Source: a virus
Direction: 5' to 3' (one strand)
Length of the DNA: 21,893 nucleotides
IMG/VR virus record: IMGVR_UViG_3300025543_000250
Span: 1 to 21,893 of that record
Made by a program: the position numbers and the translations under genes. Shown piece by piece: positions 8,190-15,860 of the stretch. The notes beneath the pieces are model-generated. The model worked only from the letters and a program-made list of their open reading frames with translations. It had not been told where the DNA came from and searched no databases. Each line of letters opens with the position of its first letter. The first letter of the stretch is position 1.

Positions 8190-9123
8190 AGTAGTATGGA
8201 ACACTAACTAAAGTTTCATTTAGTAAGTCGTACTTAACCACCACTCGGTAGGCTCCTGTTAGTCCTGCAAAATCAGCAACATTGGGATGGGTAGCCAATG
8301 TGGTTGTATCAAATTTAAAAATGATGGTATTATCAGAGGTTATATCAATAAGCGAGCTAGTGTCTGAATACCCCGATACATTTACATGAGAAGGAAGAGC
8401 AACAGCGTCTTCATTCATCTTTTCAATTTTCATTTGAGCATTGGTAATAGCTGAATCTTTAAAGATATTTTTAATACTTTCATCAAGATCTCTATTTTGA
8501 ATAGTAATATCCGTTGTAATCTTTAGGTTTTCTATAGAATTCAATGTTATGTGTTTGTTAATTAATTTATTTCTAGCAGACAACATAACAGGTTGCGTAG
8601 TGCTAAAGAAGGTATCATTATATAACGCGAAGTCGTTTGTTAGGGTATTATAATCAGACCCTGACGAAAACTTAATAGTCCAACAGTCGATGTAATCTCC
8701 CACAGAACTGGCGGAGTTTGTAACAACAAGAGAGGATCCGTAGAATGTATACTTTCCCTGCTGCGTCTGCGTTCCATCAAGGACACAAATATACTCGCCC
8801 TGTTTTACCCTATAGATTCCACTAAGGGTAGCAGCGTGAGCAGGATTATATGCGGAAGGGTCCAGACCAGGCGTTCCACCGAAGTTAGCGGAAACCCCAA
8901 ACTGCATAACAACATCAGAGGCTGTAATTGATGAAGCAACTACATTGTCAGTAATAACAGAACTAGGGGATAAGTTTGCTGCTTGGTGAAATACTGTAAC
9001 CCCACTGATATCATGAGGATCATAGTATTCTCCATCATTAATAAAGAAAGCGCGGAGTGCTACTTTTTGAATTACTGTGGGCCTATTGTGTCTATCAACT
9101 ACCGTGGTGTTGTTTAGCTGCAT
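8176..9123 (-). CDS. Probable virion structural protein, unknown family
   Basis: A 315-residue, beta-rich protein, high in Ser, Thr, Val and Asn with few charges, as in phage virion proteins. It has no signal peptide or membrane helix. Notable stretches are VALRAFFINDGEYYDPHDIS near the start and a C-terminal immunoglobulin-like pattern (GAYRVVVKYDLLNETLVSVP). Repeated 'YR-V-G-Y' patterns suggest beta-sandwich domains. It lies between the gp26-like tail gene and the tape measure block. A purine-rich GAGAG lies about 8 nt before its ATG. Its first 29 bp overlap the -1 frame extension of the gp26-like gene. Position and composition suggest a tail or baseplate component, or a neck/fibre part. 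I do not recognise the family. Confidence 0.6.
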   Translation of the reverse strand: MQLNNTTVVDRHNRPTVIQKVALRAFFINDGEYYDPHDISGVTVFHQAANLSPSSVITDNVVASSITASDVVMQFGVSANFGGTPGLDPSAYNPAHAATLSGIYRVKQGEYICVLDGTQTQQGKYTFYGSSLVVTNSASSVGDYIDCWTIKFSSGSDYNTLTNDFALYNDTFFSTTQPVMLSARNKLINKHITLNSIENLKITTDITIQNRDLDESIKNIFKDSAITNAQMKIEKMNEDAVALPSHVNVSGYSDTSSLIDITSDNTIIFKFDTTTLATHPNVADFAGLTGAYRVVVKYDLLNETLVSVPYYFTVS

Positions 9124-9286
9124 CGTTTTCTCTCTCTAGATCTTCTCTAAGAAGCTTTAAAAATATTGTTCTCTCTGTACGAGTCATACTCCTTACATCC
9201 AAATATGTAAAGTTTGCTCGTTTCACAAGTATATAGGCTTCTAGAAGAAGTGAATCAATATCAATTACTTCATCTAGTTCACATCG
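9095..9286 (-). CDS. -1 frame extension of gp26-like protein (frameshift product tail)
   Basis: This 63-codon open stretch ends at TGA 9097-9095 and has no start of its own that would explain its 5' part. It is entered by a -1 shift at the in-phase heptamer T TTT TTC (9292-9286), giving a fusion of 245 + 63 = 308 residues. The extension begins RCELDEVIDIDSLLLEAY and continues with ANFTYLDVRSMTRTER, then FLKLLREDLERE. The 'short strand, MTxxER, long charged helix' layout resembles the T part of tail-assembly chaperones and small gp26/gp51-type tail proteins. An internal ATG (the M of SMTR) with AAGGAG just upstream could also express about 30 residues alone. The protein-like composition, exact frame, slippery site and stem-loop support real translation. 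Confidence 0.75.
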   Translation of the reverse strand, partial: RCELDEVIDIDSLLLEAYILVKRANFTYLDVRSMTRTERTIFLKLLREDLERENDAAKQHHGS

Positions 9287-9292
9287 AAAAAA
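9241..9292 (-). promoter_or_regulatory. Programmed -1 frameshift signal: T TTT TTC plus stem-loop
   Basis: On the minus strand, TTTTTTC (9292-9286) lies in the zero frame as T TTT TTC, matching the X XXY YYZ rule. The zero-frame stop TAG (9276-9274) follows 9 nt later. After an 8-nt spacer, CTAGA (9277-9273) pairs with TCTAG (9245-9241) and GAAG (9271-9268) with CTTC (9250-9247). They are separated by one T-T mismatch, with a 17-nt loop. GTGAA (9282-9278) can also pair with TTCAC (9254-9250) as a competing structure. Heptamer, spacer and stem match a classical -1 frameshift site. Confidence 0.75.
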
Positions 9293-10020
9293 CTCGCGTC
9301 AATTGGCAGATCGACAATCGACACCCCTCCGCAGTCCTTACAGGCAAATTTAATCTTAGTGTCAACACCATATTCGGACTTTATGGAGTTTAGAATGGTT
9401 TTTACATCTCTCAACGGTAGTCGATCCATAACAGGAGCGATAATTGATTTATCAGTATGCCCATCAATGGATACTACAAATCTCCACAATTGATCTAGCA
9501 CTGCTGCACTATCATCAAAAAGTTTTTCGTCTTTAACCCTAGGGAGGCGCACTACAACTTCTTTCTTTAATTCAGGAAGAATAATTGTTGTAGGGTCTTC
9601 AAAATCATCAGGGACAGGGTTAACATTTAGTTGCGACAACATAACAGTAGTAGGATTCTCTGCTCCACAATGGGTGCAAAGTAATAAAGTACTATAATCA
9701 TCTCCGTAAGAAATTTCTCTTAATTTCATAATTAAGAAAAGCTTATCCATAGGGAGGAGGTCATTAACCTTTACATTTGTGACGCACTTTTGAAGAACCA
9801 GGTTAACAGGATCCTCCGTTTTCTTAGCGGTTACAATGCTTTTTTCATCATCGAACGTCATAGGTCGAATAGTTACTGGCAAATCCTCGTCTTCTAATGT
9901 GTATGCTTTACACTCAGAAGGAAGATTAACTTCTACTGCGGTATCAGTAGGAAGCTCTTTTAACAGATCATTAATAATTTCTTGCTTGGCAGAGTCGTTC
10001 TGCGGATTGTTCGTTATCAT
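9274..10020 (-). CDS. gp26-like baseplate/tail-assembly protein (zero-frame product)
   Basis: A 248-residue protein of the T4 gp26-like baseplate type. The N-terminal region contains LPVTIRPMTFDDEKSIVTAK, the typical 'v.lRpmt..dek.l' strand-helix pattern of this family. It is followed by LFLIMKLREISYGDDYS. Two Cys pairs, CTHC near residue 118 and CKDC near 231, suggest a zinc ribbon. The acidic N-terminus resembles tail-assembly chaperones. AGGAG lies 6 nt before the ATG, in the 41-bp gap shared with the divergent uvsW. The gene lies upstream of the tape measure, though separated by other genes. Near the end a slippery T TTT TTC allows -1 frameshifting into a 63-residue extension. Family membership is well supported. 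I infer that the ratio of short to long product matters for tail or baseplate assembly, as in lambda G/GT. Confidence 0.78.
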   Translation of the reverse strand: MITNNPQNDSAKQEIINDLLKELPTDTAVEVNLPSECKAYTLEDEDLPVTIRPMTFDDEKSIVTAKKTEDPVNLVLQKCVTNVKVNDLLPMDKLFLIMKLREISYGDDYSTLLLCTHCGAENPTTVMLSQLNVNPVPDDFEDPTTIILPELKKEVVVRLPRVKDEKLFDDSAAVLDQLWRFVVSIDGHTDKSIIAPVMDRLPLRDVKTILNSIKSEYGVDTKIKFACKDCGGVSIVDLPIDASFFDVN

Positions 10021-10061
10021 ATCATCTCCTGTGGATAAGATTTCTAAACTATAATAGTGTG
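10021..10061. promoter_or_regulatory. Divergent gap with CTATAATA box
   Basis: The gap between the gp26-like gene and uvsW holds CTATAATA at 10049-10056. Rightward, TATAAT (10050-10055) lies 6 nt from ATG 10062, a distance that would make the uvsW transcript leaderless. Leftward, the complement TATTATAG could serve as a -10 box, with a leader that keeps the AGGAG ribosome site. No clear -35 is seen. The same 8-mer occurs at 19178-19185 in the other divergent gap. Confidence 0.35.
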
Positions 10062-11441
10062 ATGAAGATCCATGTAGGCATTCAAAATTCTCGCATAGAG
10101 AGCGATAACCCCAAACTGCTCCAAGCCTTGTATGAGTTGTACTCTTTTAAGGTGCCAGGAGCAGAGTATTCCGCTGCATACAAAAGAAGGCAGTGGGATG
10201 GAAAAACTCACTTTATTTCTAAAACAGGTGTTTTTAAATCAGGACTATTATCTAGGCTCCTAGTTGATTTAAAGAAGATTGAGTGTGAGCCAGAGGTGAT
10301 AACAGAATCGGTTAAAGAAATAGAGCCAAATCTAGATTACGATATTGAAGGATTCAATTACTATGTATATCAAGAAAACTTGATCATTGACGCTCTTAAA
10401 CATAAACGAGGCATCATTAAATCACCTACGGGATCAGGAAAAACTTTGATCATGGCTGGACTCATTAAGGCTTTGGCTGGAAGGAAAATGGTAATTCTTT
10501 TCAACGCAAAGCAACTACTAACACAAACATATGATTTTCTTACTGAAACTTGTGGGATGGACAACATTGGCCTTTGTTTTGGCGAGGGTTATATTTACGG
10601 TGATGTTATGCTTTGCACTGTCCAGAGCATTGAAAAAATCCTCGACACACACCTTGAAGAAGCCGAAGTCCTTATGGTAGATGAGTGTCATGAGTTTGGC
10701 AACGGAAAGACTACCCTAGCTGCTCTTAGAAGCTTTCCTAAGGCCGTGTATCGCCTTGGGTTCACCGCAACGCCTCCGAGGGACTCCGTGCCTAGATACA
10801 ACCTAGAGGGGGCCTTAGGCGGCGTTTTAGAGGCCGTTGACACAGCGGACTTGGTTGAGTCAGGAAAGCTAACAAAGCCTCTTATTCAGTTAATAGATAG
10901 ACCTTACACAGCTAGTGGCGTAGATGAAGATTTAGGATACTTGGATGTATATGAAGAATACATAGTAAATAACGAACAACGAAATAATATTATTAAGGAG
11001 ATTGTAAATGACATCTTATCAAAACAAACAGGCAAAAGAAAAGCTCGTATACTTGTACTTACCAAATCACTCGACCACGGAAGAGCCTTGGAAGACTTAC
11101 TTGGGGGCAATTGTGAATTCCTCCAGGGGTGTGATTCGGTCGGAGAAAGGTATGAAGCTATATCTAGATTCCGAGGATGTGGAGAATCTAGCATCCTCAT
11201 TGGTACTAAAATCCTCCAAACAGGGGTTAATATTGAAGAAATAACACACTTCATCAATGCTAGGGGTATGAAGTCCGAGATAGCTACGTTACAGGCTTTA
11301 GGAAGAGCCCTTAGACGGCACGACAGTAAAGAGGTAGTGTACATCTATGATTTCATGGATAAGGAAAAATATTTACGAGAACACTCTATATCTCGAAAAC
11401 GACACTACGAAAGAGAAGGACACCAGGTAACCGTATGTTAA
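10062..11441 (+). CDS. uvsW: UvsW-like SF2 DNA helicase
   Basis: A helicase of 459 residues from ATG 10062 (460 if GTG 10059 is used; the ATG is preferred because the mature start MKIHVG matches the family). The N-terminal domain has KVPGAEYSAAYKRRQWDGK, a DNA-binding UvsW signature. Helicase motifs, numbered from GTG, are PTGSGKT (123-129, Walker A), DECH (208-211, Walker B), GFTATP (234-239, motif III) and QALGRALRR (motif VI). UvsW unwinds branched DNA and R-loops and promotes the switch from origin to recombination-dependent replication in T4. This protein is somewhat shorter than T4 UvsW. Its last 7 bp overlap the oxygenase start. No Shine-Dalgarno is seen; TATAAT lies only 6 nt upstream. 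Family assignment is secure. Confidence 0.9.
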   Translation: MKIHVGIQNSRIESDNPKLLQALYELYSFKVPGAEYSAAYKRRQWDGKTHFISKTGVFKSGLLSRLLVDLKKIECEPEVITESVKEIEPNLDYDIEGFNYYVYQENLIIDALKHKRGIIKSPTGSGKTLIMAGLIKALAGRKMVILFNAKQLLTQTYDFLTETCGMDNIGLCFGEGYIYGDVMLCTVQSIEKILDTHLEEAEVLMVDECHEFGNGKTTLAALRSFPKAVYRLGFTATPPRDSVPRYNLEGALGGVLEAVDTADLVESGKLTKPLIQLIDRPYTASGVDEDLGYLDVYEEYIVNNEQRNNIIKEIVNDILSKQTGKRKARILVLTKSLDHGRALEDLLGGNCEFLQGCDSVGERYEAISRFRGCGESSILIGTKILQTGVNIEEITHFINARGMKSEIATLQALGRALRRHDSKEVVYIYDFMDKEKYLREHSISRKRHYEREGHQVTVC

Positions 11442-12025
11442 AAATAGTAGATAATTTTTATAAAGATACAGATCTTTTAGATGAACTTTATACATACTTT
11501 CATTACTCTGGTGGTTGGCAATTCGACTATATGCCGAATACCTACGTCTGGAAAGACAAGCAATCAACTGAAATTGAAGAAAAGATCTGCGCGTTGATTC
11601 GTAGGATTTGCGTTACCAACCCCAATTTCGGATCAATGGGTTATGAAGTGTGGTCTAATGTTCTCAACCAGGACACAGATCACTTGAATCATCATGTGGA
11701 TTGCGACGAAGAGGCAGAAGGAATAGAGCCAGCCAAGATGACGGCTATTCTGTATCTAGGAAGCAATGAAGGCTTAGAGGGAGGCGAGCTTGCCATCGAC
11801 ACGAATGAAGGCGCACTCCAAGCAGGATTTTATGATAACATTTATGATCTAAAAAATAATTTAGACAATGGGTGGATTAAAATTCCATATAAGTATAATA
11901 GGTTAGTCCTATTTGATAGCAACTACCCCCATGCAATTTTGCCTATAGTGGGGATAAAACAAGGAGAAGATCGCATTGGTTTGTCGATTAGCTCCTGGGA
12001 TAAGAAGATAAAGGTACAAAGATGA
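11435..12025 (+). CDS. 2OG-Fe(II) dioxygenase (prolyl-4-hydroxylase-like)
   Basis: A 196-residue 2-oxoglutarate/Fe(II) oxygenase. The metal motif is His87-x-Asp89 (LNHHVDCDEE), with distal His166 (NYPHAILP) and the 2OG-binding Arg180 (GEDRIGLSIS) completing the facial triad and cofactor site. The segment TAILYLGSNEGLEGGELAID is the core beta-strand pair of the prolyl-4-hydroxylase branch. Such enzymes hydroxylate protein side chains or occasionally nucleobases, and small versions are common in aquatic T4-like phages. The start overlaps uvsW and its stop overlaps the next gene by ATGA, so the three genes form a coupled operon. The substrate cannot be read from the sequence; a virion protein is one candidate. 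Confidence 0.85.
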   Translation: MLKIVDNFYKDTDLLDELYTYFHYSGGWQFDYMPNTYVWKDKQSTEIEEKICALIRRICVTNPNFGSMGYEVWSNVLNQDTDHLNHHVDCDEEAEGIEPAKMTAILYLGSNEGLEGGELAIDTNEGALQAGFYDNIYDLKNNLDNGWIKIPYKYNRLVLFDSNYPHAILPIVGIKQGEDRIGLSISSWDKKIKVQR

Positions 12026-12249
12026 AAACAAGACAATCCATTGAAAAGCAAATGTTCGCTATTTCAGAAGAAGAAAGATCAAATCTACGGAGTCTCGTAG
12101 AAGATATTAATCAAATAGTAGAAAAGAAAACAGTTAATGAAGAAACTCTTAGAAAGTTTACAAATATTATAACTGTTTTAGAAAGCCTTAAAGATAATTA
12201 TATGTGGAGAATGCTTAGAGCAGCAAAGCAGAACCATATGCTAGACTAG
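12022..12249 (+). CDS. Small helical protein, unknown function
   Basis: A 75-residue, charged, predicted all-helical protein with heptad-like spacing (NLRSLVEDINQIVEKK and TNIITVLESLKDN), so a short coiled coil is likely. It starts in an ATGA overlap with the oxygenase and ends with a 4-bp convergent overlap with the leftward membrane-protein gene. No motif or membrane segment is present. Co-translation with the oxygenase and UvsW suggests an accessory role there, but the function is unknown. Confidence 0.6.
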   Translation: MKTRQSIEKQMFAISEEERSNLRSLVEDINQIVEKKTVNEETLRKFTNIITVLESLKDNYMWRMLRAAKQNHMLD

Positions 12250-12485
12250 TTGTTTACGCCTGGAATCTCAATATCAGGGTTCTGTAGTTTTAACTTCAGG
12301 CCCCAATTTTCCATATCTCGCTTGGTCCACTGCTCTTCCAAGCTTGCTTCTAGTAAATCTAGCTTATTATGAATTAAGCTTAGTTGACTGCTAATCCAGA
12401 CTACACCACCGCAGAGTGCAATCACCATACCCAAAGGCATTAAAGTATCTTTTGAAATCGTCATTTTCTTATCTTGTGTGGTCAT
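12246..12485 (-). CDS. Small single-pass membrane protein with coiled coil
   Basis: A 79-residue protein. A short polar N-terminus is followed by one hydrophobic helix (about residues 16-33, LMPLGMVIALCGGVVWIS) and then a charged helix (HNKLDLLEASLEEQWTKRDM) ending in a Pro/Asn tail. The layout suits a single-pass inner-membrane protein with a cytoplasmic or periplasmic coiled coil. A holin, antiholin or lysis-related role is possible, but a head/tail-linked membrane role is equally open. It is the last gene of the leftward head block, coupled to the fibre-like gene by TAATG with GAGG about 8 nt upstream. Confidence 0.6.
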   Translation of the reverse strand: MTTQDKKMTISKDTLMPLGMVIALCGGVVWISSQLSLIHNKLDLLEASLEEQWTKRDMENWGLKLKLQNPDIEIPGVNN

Positions 12486-13345
12486 TACTTAAGCCTCTTA
12501 ATAGTTACTGTTGTTCCTATTTGTGCTGCTGTAGTTTGTGCCGAGGTGGCTTCGTAGGTAACATCTACAACATCATCAACGGCACATGTGAATATAGCAG
12601 ATATCGTTCTTTCAACAGGATCAACAGTAGTGTGAGCCCGAGGGTTCGCTGTGTTAACAGGAGATCCCTCTACATTAACATGAAGCTCGATTAGCGTAGA
12701 ACCCCCTTCGAAAAAGAGCCTCCCCACACATTCATATGTACCCGCTTTCTTTACAACAAAGTTTTTAGCAGAATCGTCCCAACTGATATCGGCGGTATTC
12801 GAAACGACAGAAGTGGGAGTATTAGAATACCCTACATGTTTTTCATCAGAGGAGGCTACATCATCTGAGGTTAGTTGAATGTATGCAAAGGGAGGAGGAT
12901 ATGGCATACCATTAAAGGTAAGCCCTGAAACGGCTGTAGCGGAGACGCTTGCCCCTGTAATTGTAGGAGAAGTAAACGCAAAAGCACTAGCCGTAACATT
13001 ATCAGAAGTAAACGTATTTGTGGTTATTAATTTAGCTTCAAGGGCACTTGTAATAAATGTTTTCCCTGTAATGTTAATATCAGCCACCCCTGATTCGGGA
13101 GTAATACTACCAGTGCCAGTATTGTAAACTAGCCCAACAGATTGTTGTGCAGTTGCTGACACACCTGATGCTAATTCATTAACAATGATACTAGAACCCA
13201 AACCAATAACAACTCCAGAAACGGAGGTATTACCAGTCCCTCCTAACTCTTGAGGAACAACATCAGTGCCCGAAACAAACTCGGCCAAGCCAGTTGGACG
13301 GTCTAACTCGTCAACTTCAACAAAAATAGGAGTACGATCAGCCAC
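12485..13345 (-). CDS. Tail-fibre-like virion protein with C1q/TNF-like C-terminus
   Basis: A 286-residue protein, rich in Ser, Thr, Val and Gly. The N-terminal 40 residues (VEVDELDRPTGLAEFVSG, then GGTGNTS) match a start common in marine phage fibre or appendage proteins. Residues about 50-145 form low-complexity beta repeats of short 'VSA-FTSPTITGA' type. The C-terminal 135 residues have AGTYECVGRLFFEGG and a final TIKRLK strand, typical of a C1q/TNF-like jelly roll, often a trimeric receptor-binding head. It lies in the leftward block after two small virion genes and is coupled to both neighbours. It likely adorns the capsid or forms a short fibre. Receptor binding is inferred from the domain type. 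Confidence 0.65.
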   Translation of the reverse strand: MADRTPIFVEVDELDRPTGLAEFVSGTDVVPQELGGTGNTSVSGVVIGLGSSIIVNELASGVSATAQQSVGLVYNTGTGSITPESGVADINITGKTFITSALEAKLITTNTFTSDNVTASAFAFTSPTITGASVSATAVSGLTFNGMPYPPPFAYIQLTSDDVASSDEKHVGYSNTPTSVVSNTADISWDDSAKNFVVKKAGTYECVGRLFFEGGSTLIELHVNVEGSPVNTANPRAHTTVDPVERTISAIFTCAVDDVVDVTYEATSAQTTAAQIGTTVTIKRLK

Positions 13346-13764
13346 TAGGAACCCCCAGAAAATTTACAATAATCTGTAATGCTACTTGCAAAAGTAGTTC
13401 CATTATCAATTGCTCCAACGATCTCCATGTTTACAAGTCTGTTAACAGTAGCATTTCCGTTTACTGCTCCCATGAGATTAGCCATCCCACCAGTCCTTGT
13501 AATTGTAACTAGGATGTCTCCTTTTGGATTAACAAGCCTAAACGAAAATCTACCACTGCTAACTTTATAAAGAAGAACTCTCCACTGGTTTCCTGCTGCT
13601 CCACCTGCTCTGCTGTTTGAGTTTAATTTAAAAACAACAAAGTTAGTTCTATCTTCATACATCACGCAAATAGCGGGACTAGACTTTGATCTAGAGCCTC
13701 TACTTTTATTAGATAGTGGACCAGAAACGAAACTCCTAGGCCCTAAGGGTCTAAGTCTAACCAT
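13345..13764 (-). CDS. Small probable virion protein, unknown family
   Basis: A 139-residue protein. The first 30 residues are basic and Ser/Gly/Pro-rich (LRPLGPRSFVSGPLSNKSRG) and probably unstructured. The rest is beta-rich, with WRVLLYKVSSGRFSFRLVNP and a Gly/Asn-rich GGMANLMGAVNGNATVNRLV segment. No motif is recognised. It directly follows the previous gene (TAAATG) with AGGA about 8 nt upstream and overlaps the fibre-like gene. Position between the head genes and the fibre gene suggests a capsid decoration, neck or fibre-attachment protein. Confidence 0.55.
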   Translation of the reverse strand: MVRLRPLGPRSFVSGPLSNKSRGSRSKSSPAICVMYEDRTNFVVFKLNSNSRAGGAAGNQWRVLLYKVSSGRFSFRLVNPKGDILVTITRTGGMANLMGAVNGNATVNRLVNMEIVGAIDNGTTFASSITDYCKFSGGS

Positions 13765-14202
13765 TTAATTTCCTATAGGGCGCTCGTTATCTCGTCCAGG
13801 GTTTCCGTGCTGGACTTGTCCATATGTAAGAAAAAAGTTACAAGCTCCGACTTGATCTAGTTGAATATCAATTACACTAGCTCTATCAGCGTCAGAAAGT
13901 AAATATTCAACAACTCCTTTGTTTACACTAGCAAATCCCCCGCAGATACCGCTTAAGGTACTACCCATGGCACTTGAGGTGTCAGCGTTTAAAGATTTAG
14001 CTGTCACTAAGGCCGCAGGATTGTCACCAGGGTTGGTAGCAACAGAAAAATATGCGTCTGGATTTTCTCCAGAAGCTTCAACAGAAATAAAGTTACATTT
14101 AAGAGCAGTCCCTGCTGTATCTCGTAAAGTAACAGAAGATGGGGATACCTCGTTTCCTGCTAAACTCATAACCATAGAAAACGGTCTAAATTGTGCTTCC
14201 AT
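13765..14202 (-). CDS. Small probable virion protein, unknown family
   Basis: A 145-residue protein with a beta-rich, low-charge composition (Ala, Gly, Ser, Asn, Val) and no membrane segment. It opens EAQFRPFSMVMSLAGNEVSP and ends DNERPIGN. The pattern 'YFSVATNPGDNPAALVTAKS' resembles beta-sandwich decoration or fibre proteins, but no family is clear. It is coupled to the acidic 539-aa head gene by TAATG. A decoration or neck role is inferred from position only. Confidence 0.55.
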   Translation of the reverse strand: MEAQFRPFSMVMSLAGNEVSPSSVTLRDTAGTALKCNFISVEASGENPDAYFSVATNPGDNPAALVTAKSLNADTSSAMGSTLSGICGGFASVNKGVVEYLLSDADRASVIDIQLDQVGACNFFLTYGQVQHGNPGRDNERPIGN

Positions 14203-15821
14203 TATTCAGTTTCCTCCTCATCGTTGTCCATTCCAAGTTCAGCGGCAATATCAGCAACCATGTTTTCGAGATCAGCTAAGTCACTAACAACTTCGTTTTC
14301 GCCCTGTGTTTCTGGGACAACAGGAGCCTCTTCGTTTCCTGGATCAATAGGAGCCTCTTCCGCAGGAGGAACTGCTTCCCCTGCAACATCAGGTCCTGCC
14401 CCTGTGGGATCTGGTGACGGTGCTGGTGCCTCAGCGGCAGCTTCTTGATCTGCCATTGCCTGATCGTCCAGATTTTCATCACTAGAATACTCTTGGTCTT
14501 TAACAACCTTATCTTGAAGAGTTTTCACTAAATCTTGAATATCAGTTAAGTCTTTATTTACTCTTTTAAAGTTTACTTTAGGCAAGGTATCCGTATCAGC
14601 TTCTTCTAAAAGCTGATCATAGCCCACTGCGATAAACATTTCTAACAAGTAATCGTTAACGTCGATGCATTCAACACCTGATTTTGTTTTTAAGCTTTGT
14701 CCCATTTCAGATAATACTTCTTTGAGAACAGACCCCTTTGGAGATAATCGAGAGAGTGCTTCAAATATTACAACTTGCGTATTTGCCAAGCTTTTAAACG
14801 AAGCAGGGTTTTGAAGATTTTGAATGTTTACACCATATTTTTCATTAATAGTTTCAATAAATGATTCCTTAACTTCTTTCTTATATTCAAAAATCCTAGA
14901 AGAGTATGATTGAATATCTTTATCAGATACCCCAATACCGTTGCTATGGCCTAAACAATTAGAGAATGTATTAAACAAACTCTTTTTAGAGGCTAAAGCT
15001 AGATAAGGAATTTCTTGTAATGCTTCCGAAAGAGCACTAACAACTTCTTCATCGCTGCCAAACACTAGACTGGCAAGCTTTTGGATAGATGCGTTGTCTG
15101 CCCAAATAGTGTCGAAGCTCCTCTTAGACTCAAGAAGTTCTCTCTTAACCAACTCTTGTCGGCAAACCATATCATAAATGGAAGGAGTAACTCCATCTTT
15201 AAGAGTATAACTTTTACCTTCTTCAAGCTCTTCTACAGTTAACCTAGGAAAGTTAAAAGCGTTAGACACTGCATTTGAAAGGTTAATTGCATTTCTAATT
15301 TCAGGAACACTAGTAACTTTTTCAAAGTTTTCTTTTAAAAACTCATGAAGTTGGGGAGAAACTTCAACAAGCTTTTGAAACTCAGCAGTTTCGATAATAT
15401 CTTCAACGGCTGCTAATCTATTTGATTGCTCGTATAACTTAGCCTGAACTGTTGAAAGCTTTAGTCTATTTTCCCAAAGAGACAGGACATCGGAGAACGA
15501 GTCATCAGCAGATGAATATTCGCCATAATGAATGCTTTCAACAAACGAATGAATCTTTTCATTTACAAAAGAATCAAGTTGTTCTCCATCTTCAAATACA
15601 GAAGAATCTTGAACCTTAATCGAATTGATTGTAACATCTTTGTCCATGGAATACTTTCCACTAATAACCTTGCCACTTTCCGTGAGATAAGAAACTTGCG
15701 AATTATTGCTATCAATAGCAAACAAGCTTACATTCTCCCGTAAAGATCGGGCTACACAATCACCTAATTTAACAAGGTGGGTAATAGTCTTATCTCTTTC
15801 TTCAAATAGTTTCGAAAACAT
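14202..15821 (-). CDS. Acidic head protein, prohead core/scaffold candidate
   Basis: A 539-residue protein of unrecognised family. Residues 1-440 are mostly helical, with charged stretches (EERDKTITHLVKLGDCVARS, ELEEGKSYTLKDG). The last 95 residues (from about 445) form a Pro/Ala/Glu/Asp-rich acidic tail ending in DNDEEETE, which suggests a disordered scaffold-like or cleavable segment. It follows the portal gene, as prohead core genes do in T4-like maps. GGAGAT lies 7 nt before the ATG. Although it lies in the right place for gp67/gp68/gp22-type core proteins, none is recognisable. It could be a portal-associated or internal head protein. A homology search would settle it. Confidence 0.55.
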   Translation of the reverse strand: MFSKLFEERDKTITHLVKLGDCVARSLRENVSLFAIDSNNSQVSYLTESGKVISGKYSMDKDVTINSIKVQDSSVFEDGEQLDSFVNEKIHSFVESIHYGEYSSADDSFSDVLSLWENRLKLSTVQAKLYEQSNRLAAVEDIIETAEFQKLVEVSPQLHEFLKENFEKVTSVPEIRNAINLSNAVSNAFNFPRLTVEELEEGKSYTLKDGVTPSIYDMVCRQELVKRELLESKRSFDTIWADNASIQKLASLVFGSDEEVVSALSEALQEIPYLALASKKSLFNTFSNCLGHSNGIGVSDKDIQSYSSRIFEYKKEVKESFIETINEKYGVNIQNLQNPASFKSLANTQVVIFEALSRLSPKGSVLKEVLSEMGQSLKTKSGVECIDVNDYLLEMFIAVGYDQLLEEADTDTLPKVNFKRVNKDLTDIQDLVKTLQDKVVKDQEYSSDENLDDQAMADQEAAAEAPAPSPDPTGAGPDVAGEAVPPAEEAPIDPGNEEAPVVPETQGENEVVSDLADLENMVADIAAELGMDNDEEETE

Positions 15822-15860
15822 TTTTAATCTCCATTTATACGAACTCTAAACTTATATATG
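15822..15860 (-). promoter_or_regulatory. Short gap with TATATAAG and strong ribosome site
   Basis: The 39-bp gap between portal and the acidic head gene carries, read leftward, TATATAAG (about 15856-15849) and TATAAAT (15839-15833), then GGAGAT (15832-15827) as ribosome site. The second box lies too close to the ribosome site to be its promoter. The first could drive a late transcript with a short leader. AT-richness makes chance matches likely. Confidence 0.3.

Noticed and set aside
10059-10061. GTG as the start of uvsW
   Set aside because: ATG follows immediately at 10062 and gives the family-typical N-terminus; GTG would add one Met-like residue without support.
14191-14448. Plus-strand open frame opposite the acidic tail of the 539-aa protein
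   Set aside because: Its Ser/Ala/Gly repeats mirror the Pro/Ala/Glu-rich tail on the other strand; it is an artefact of codon bias.
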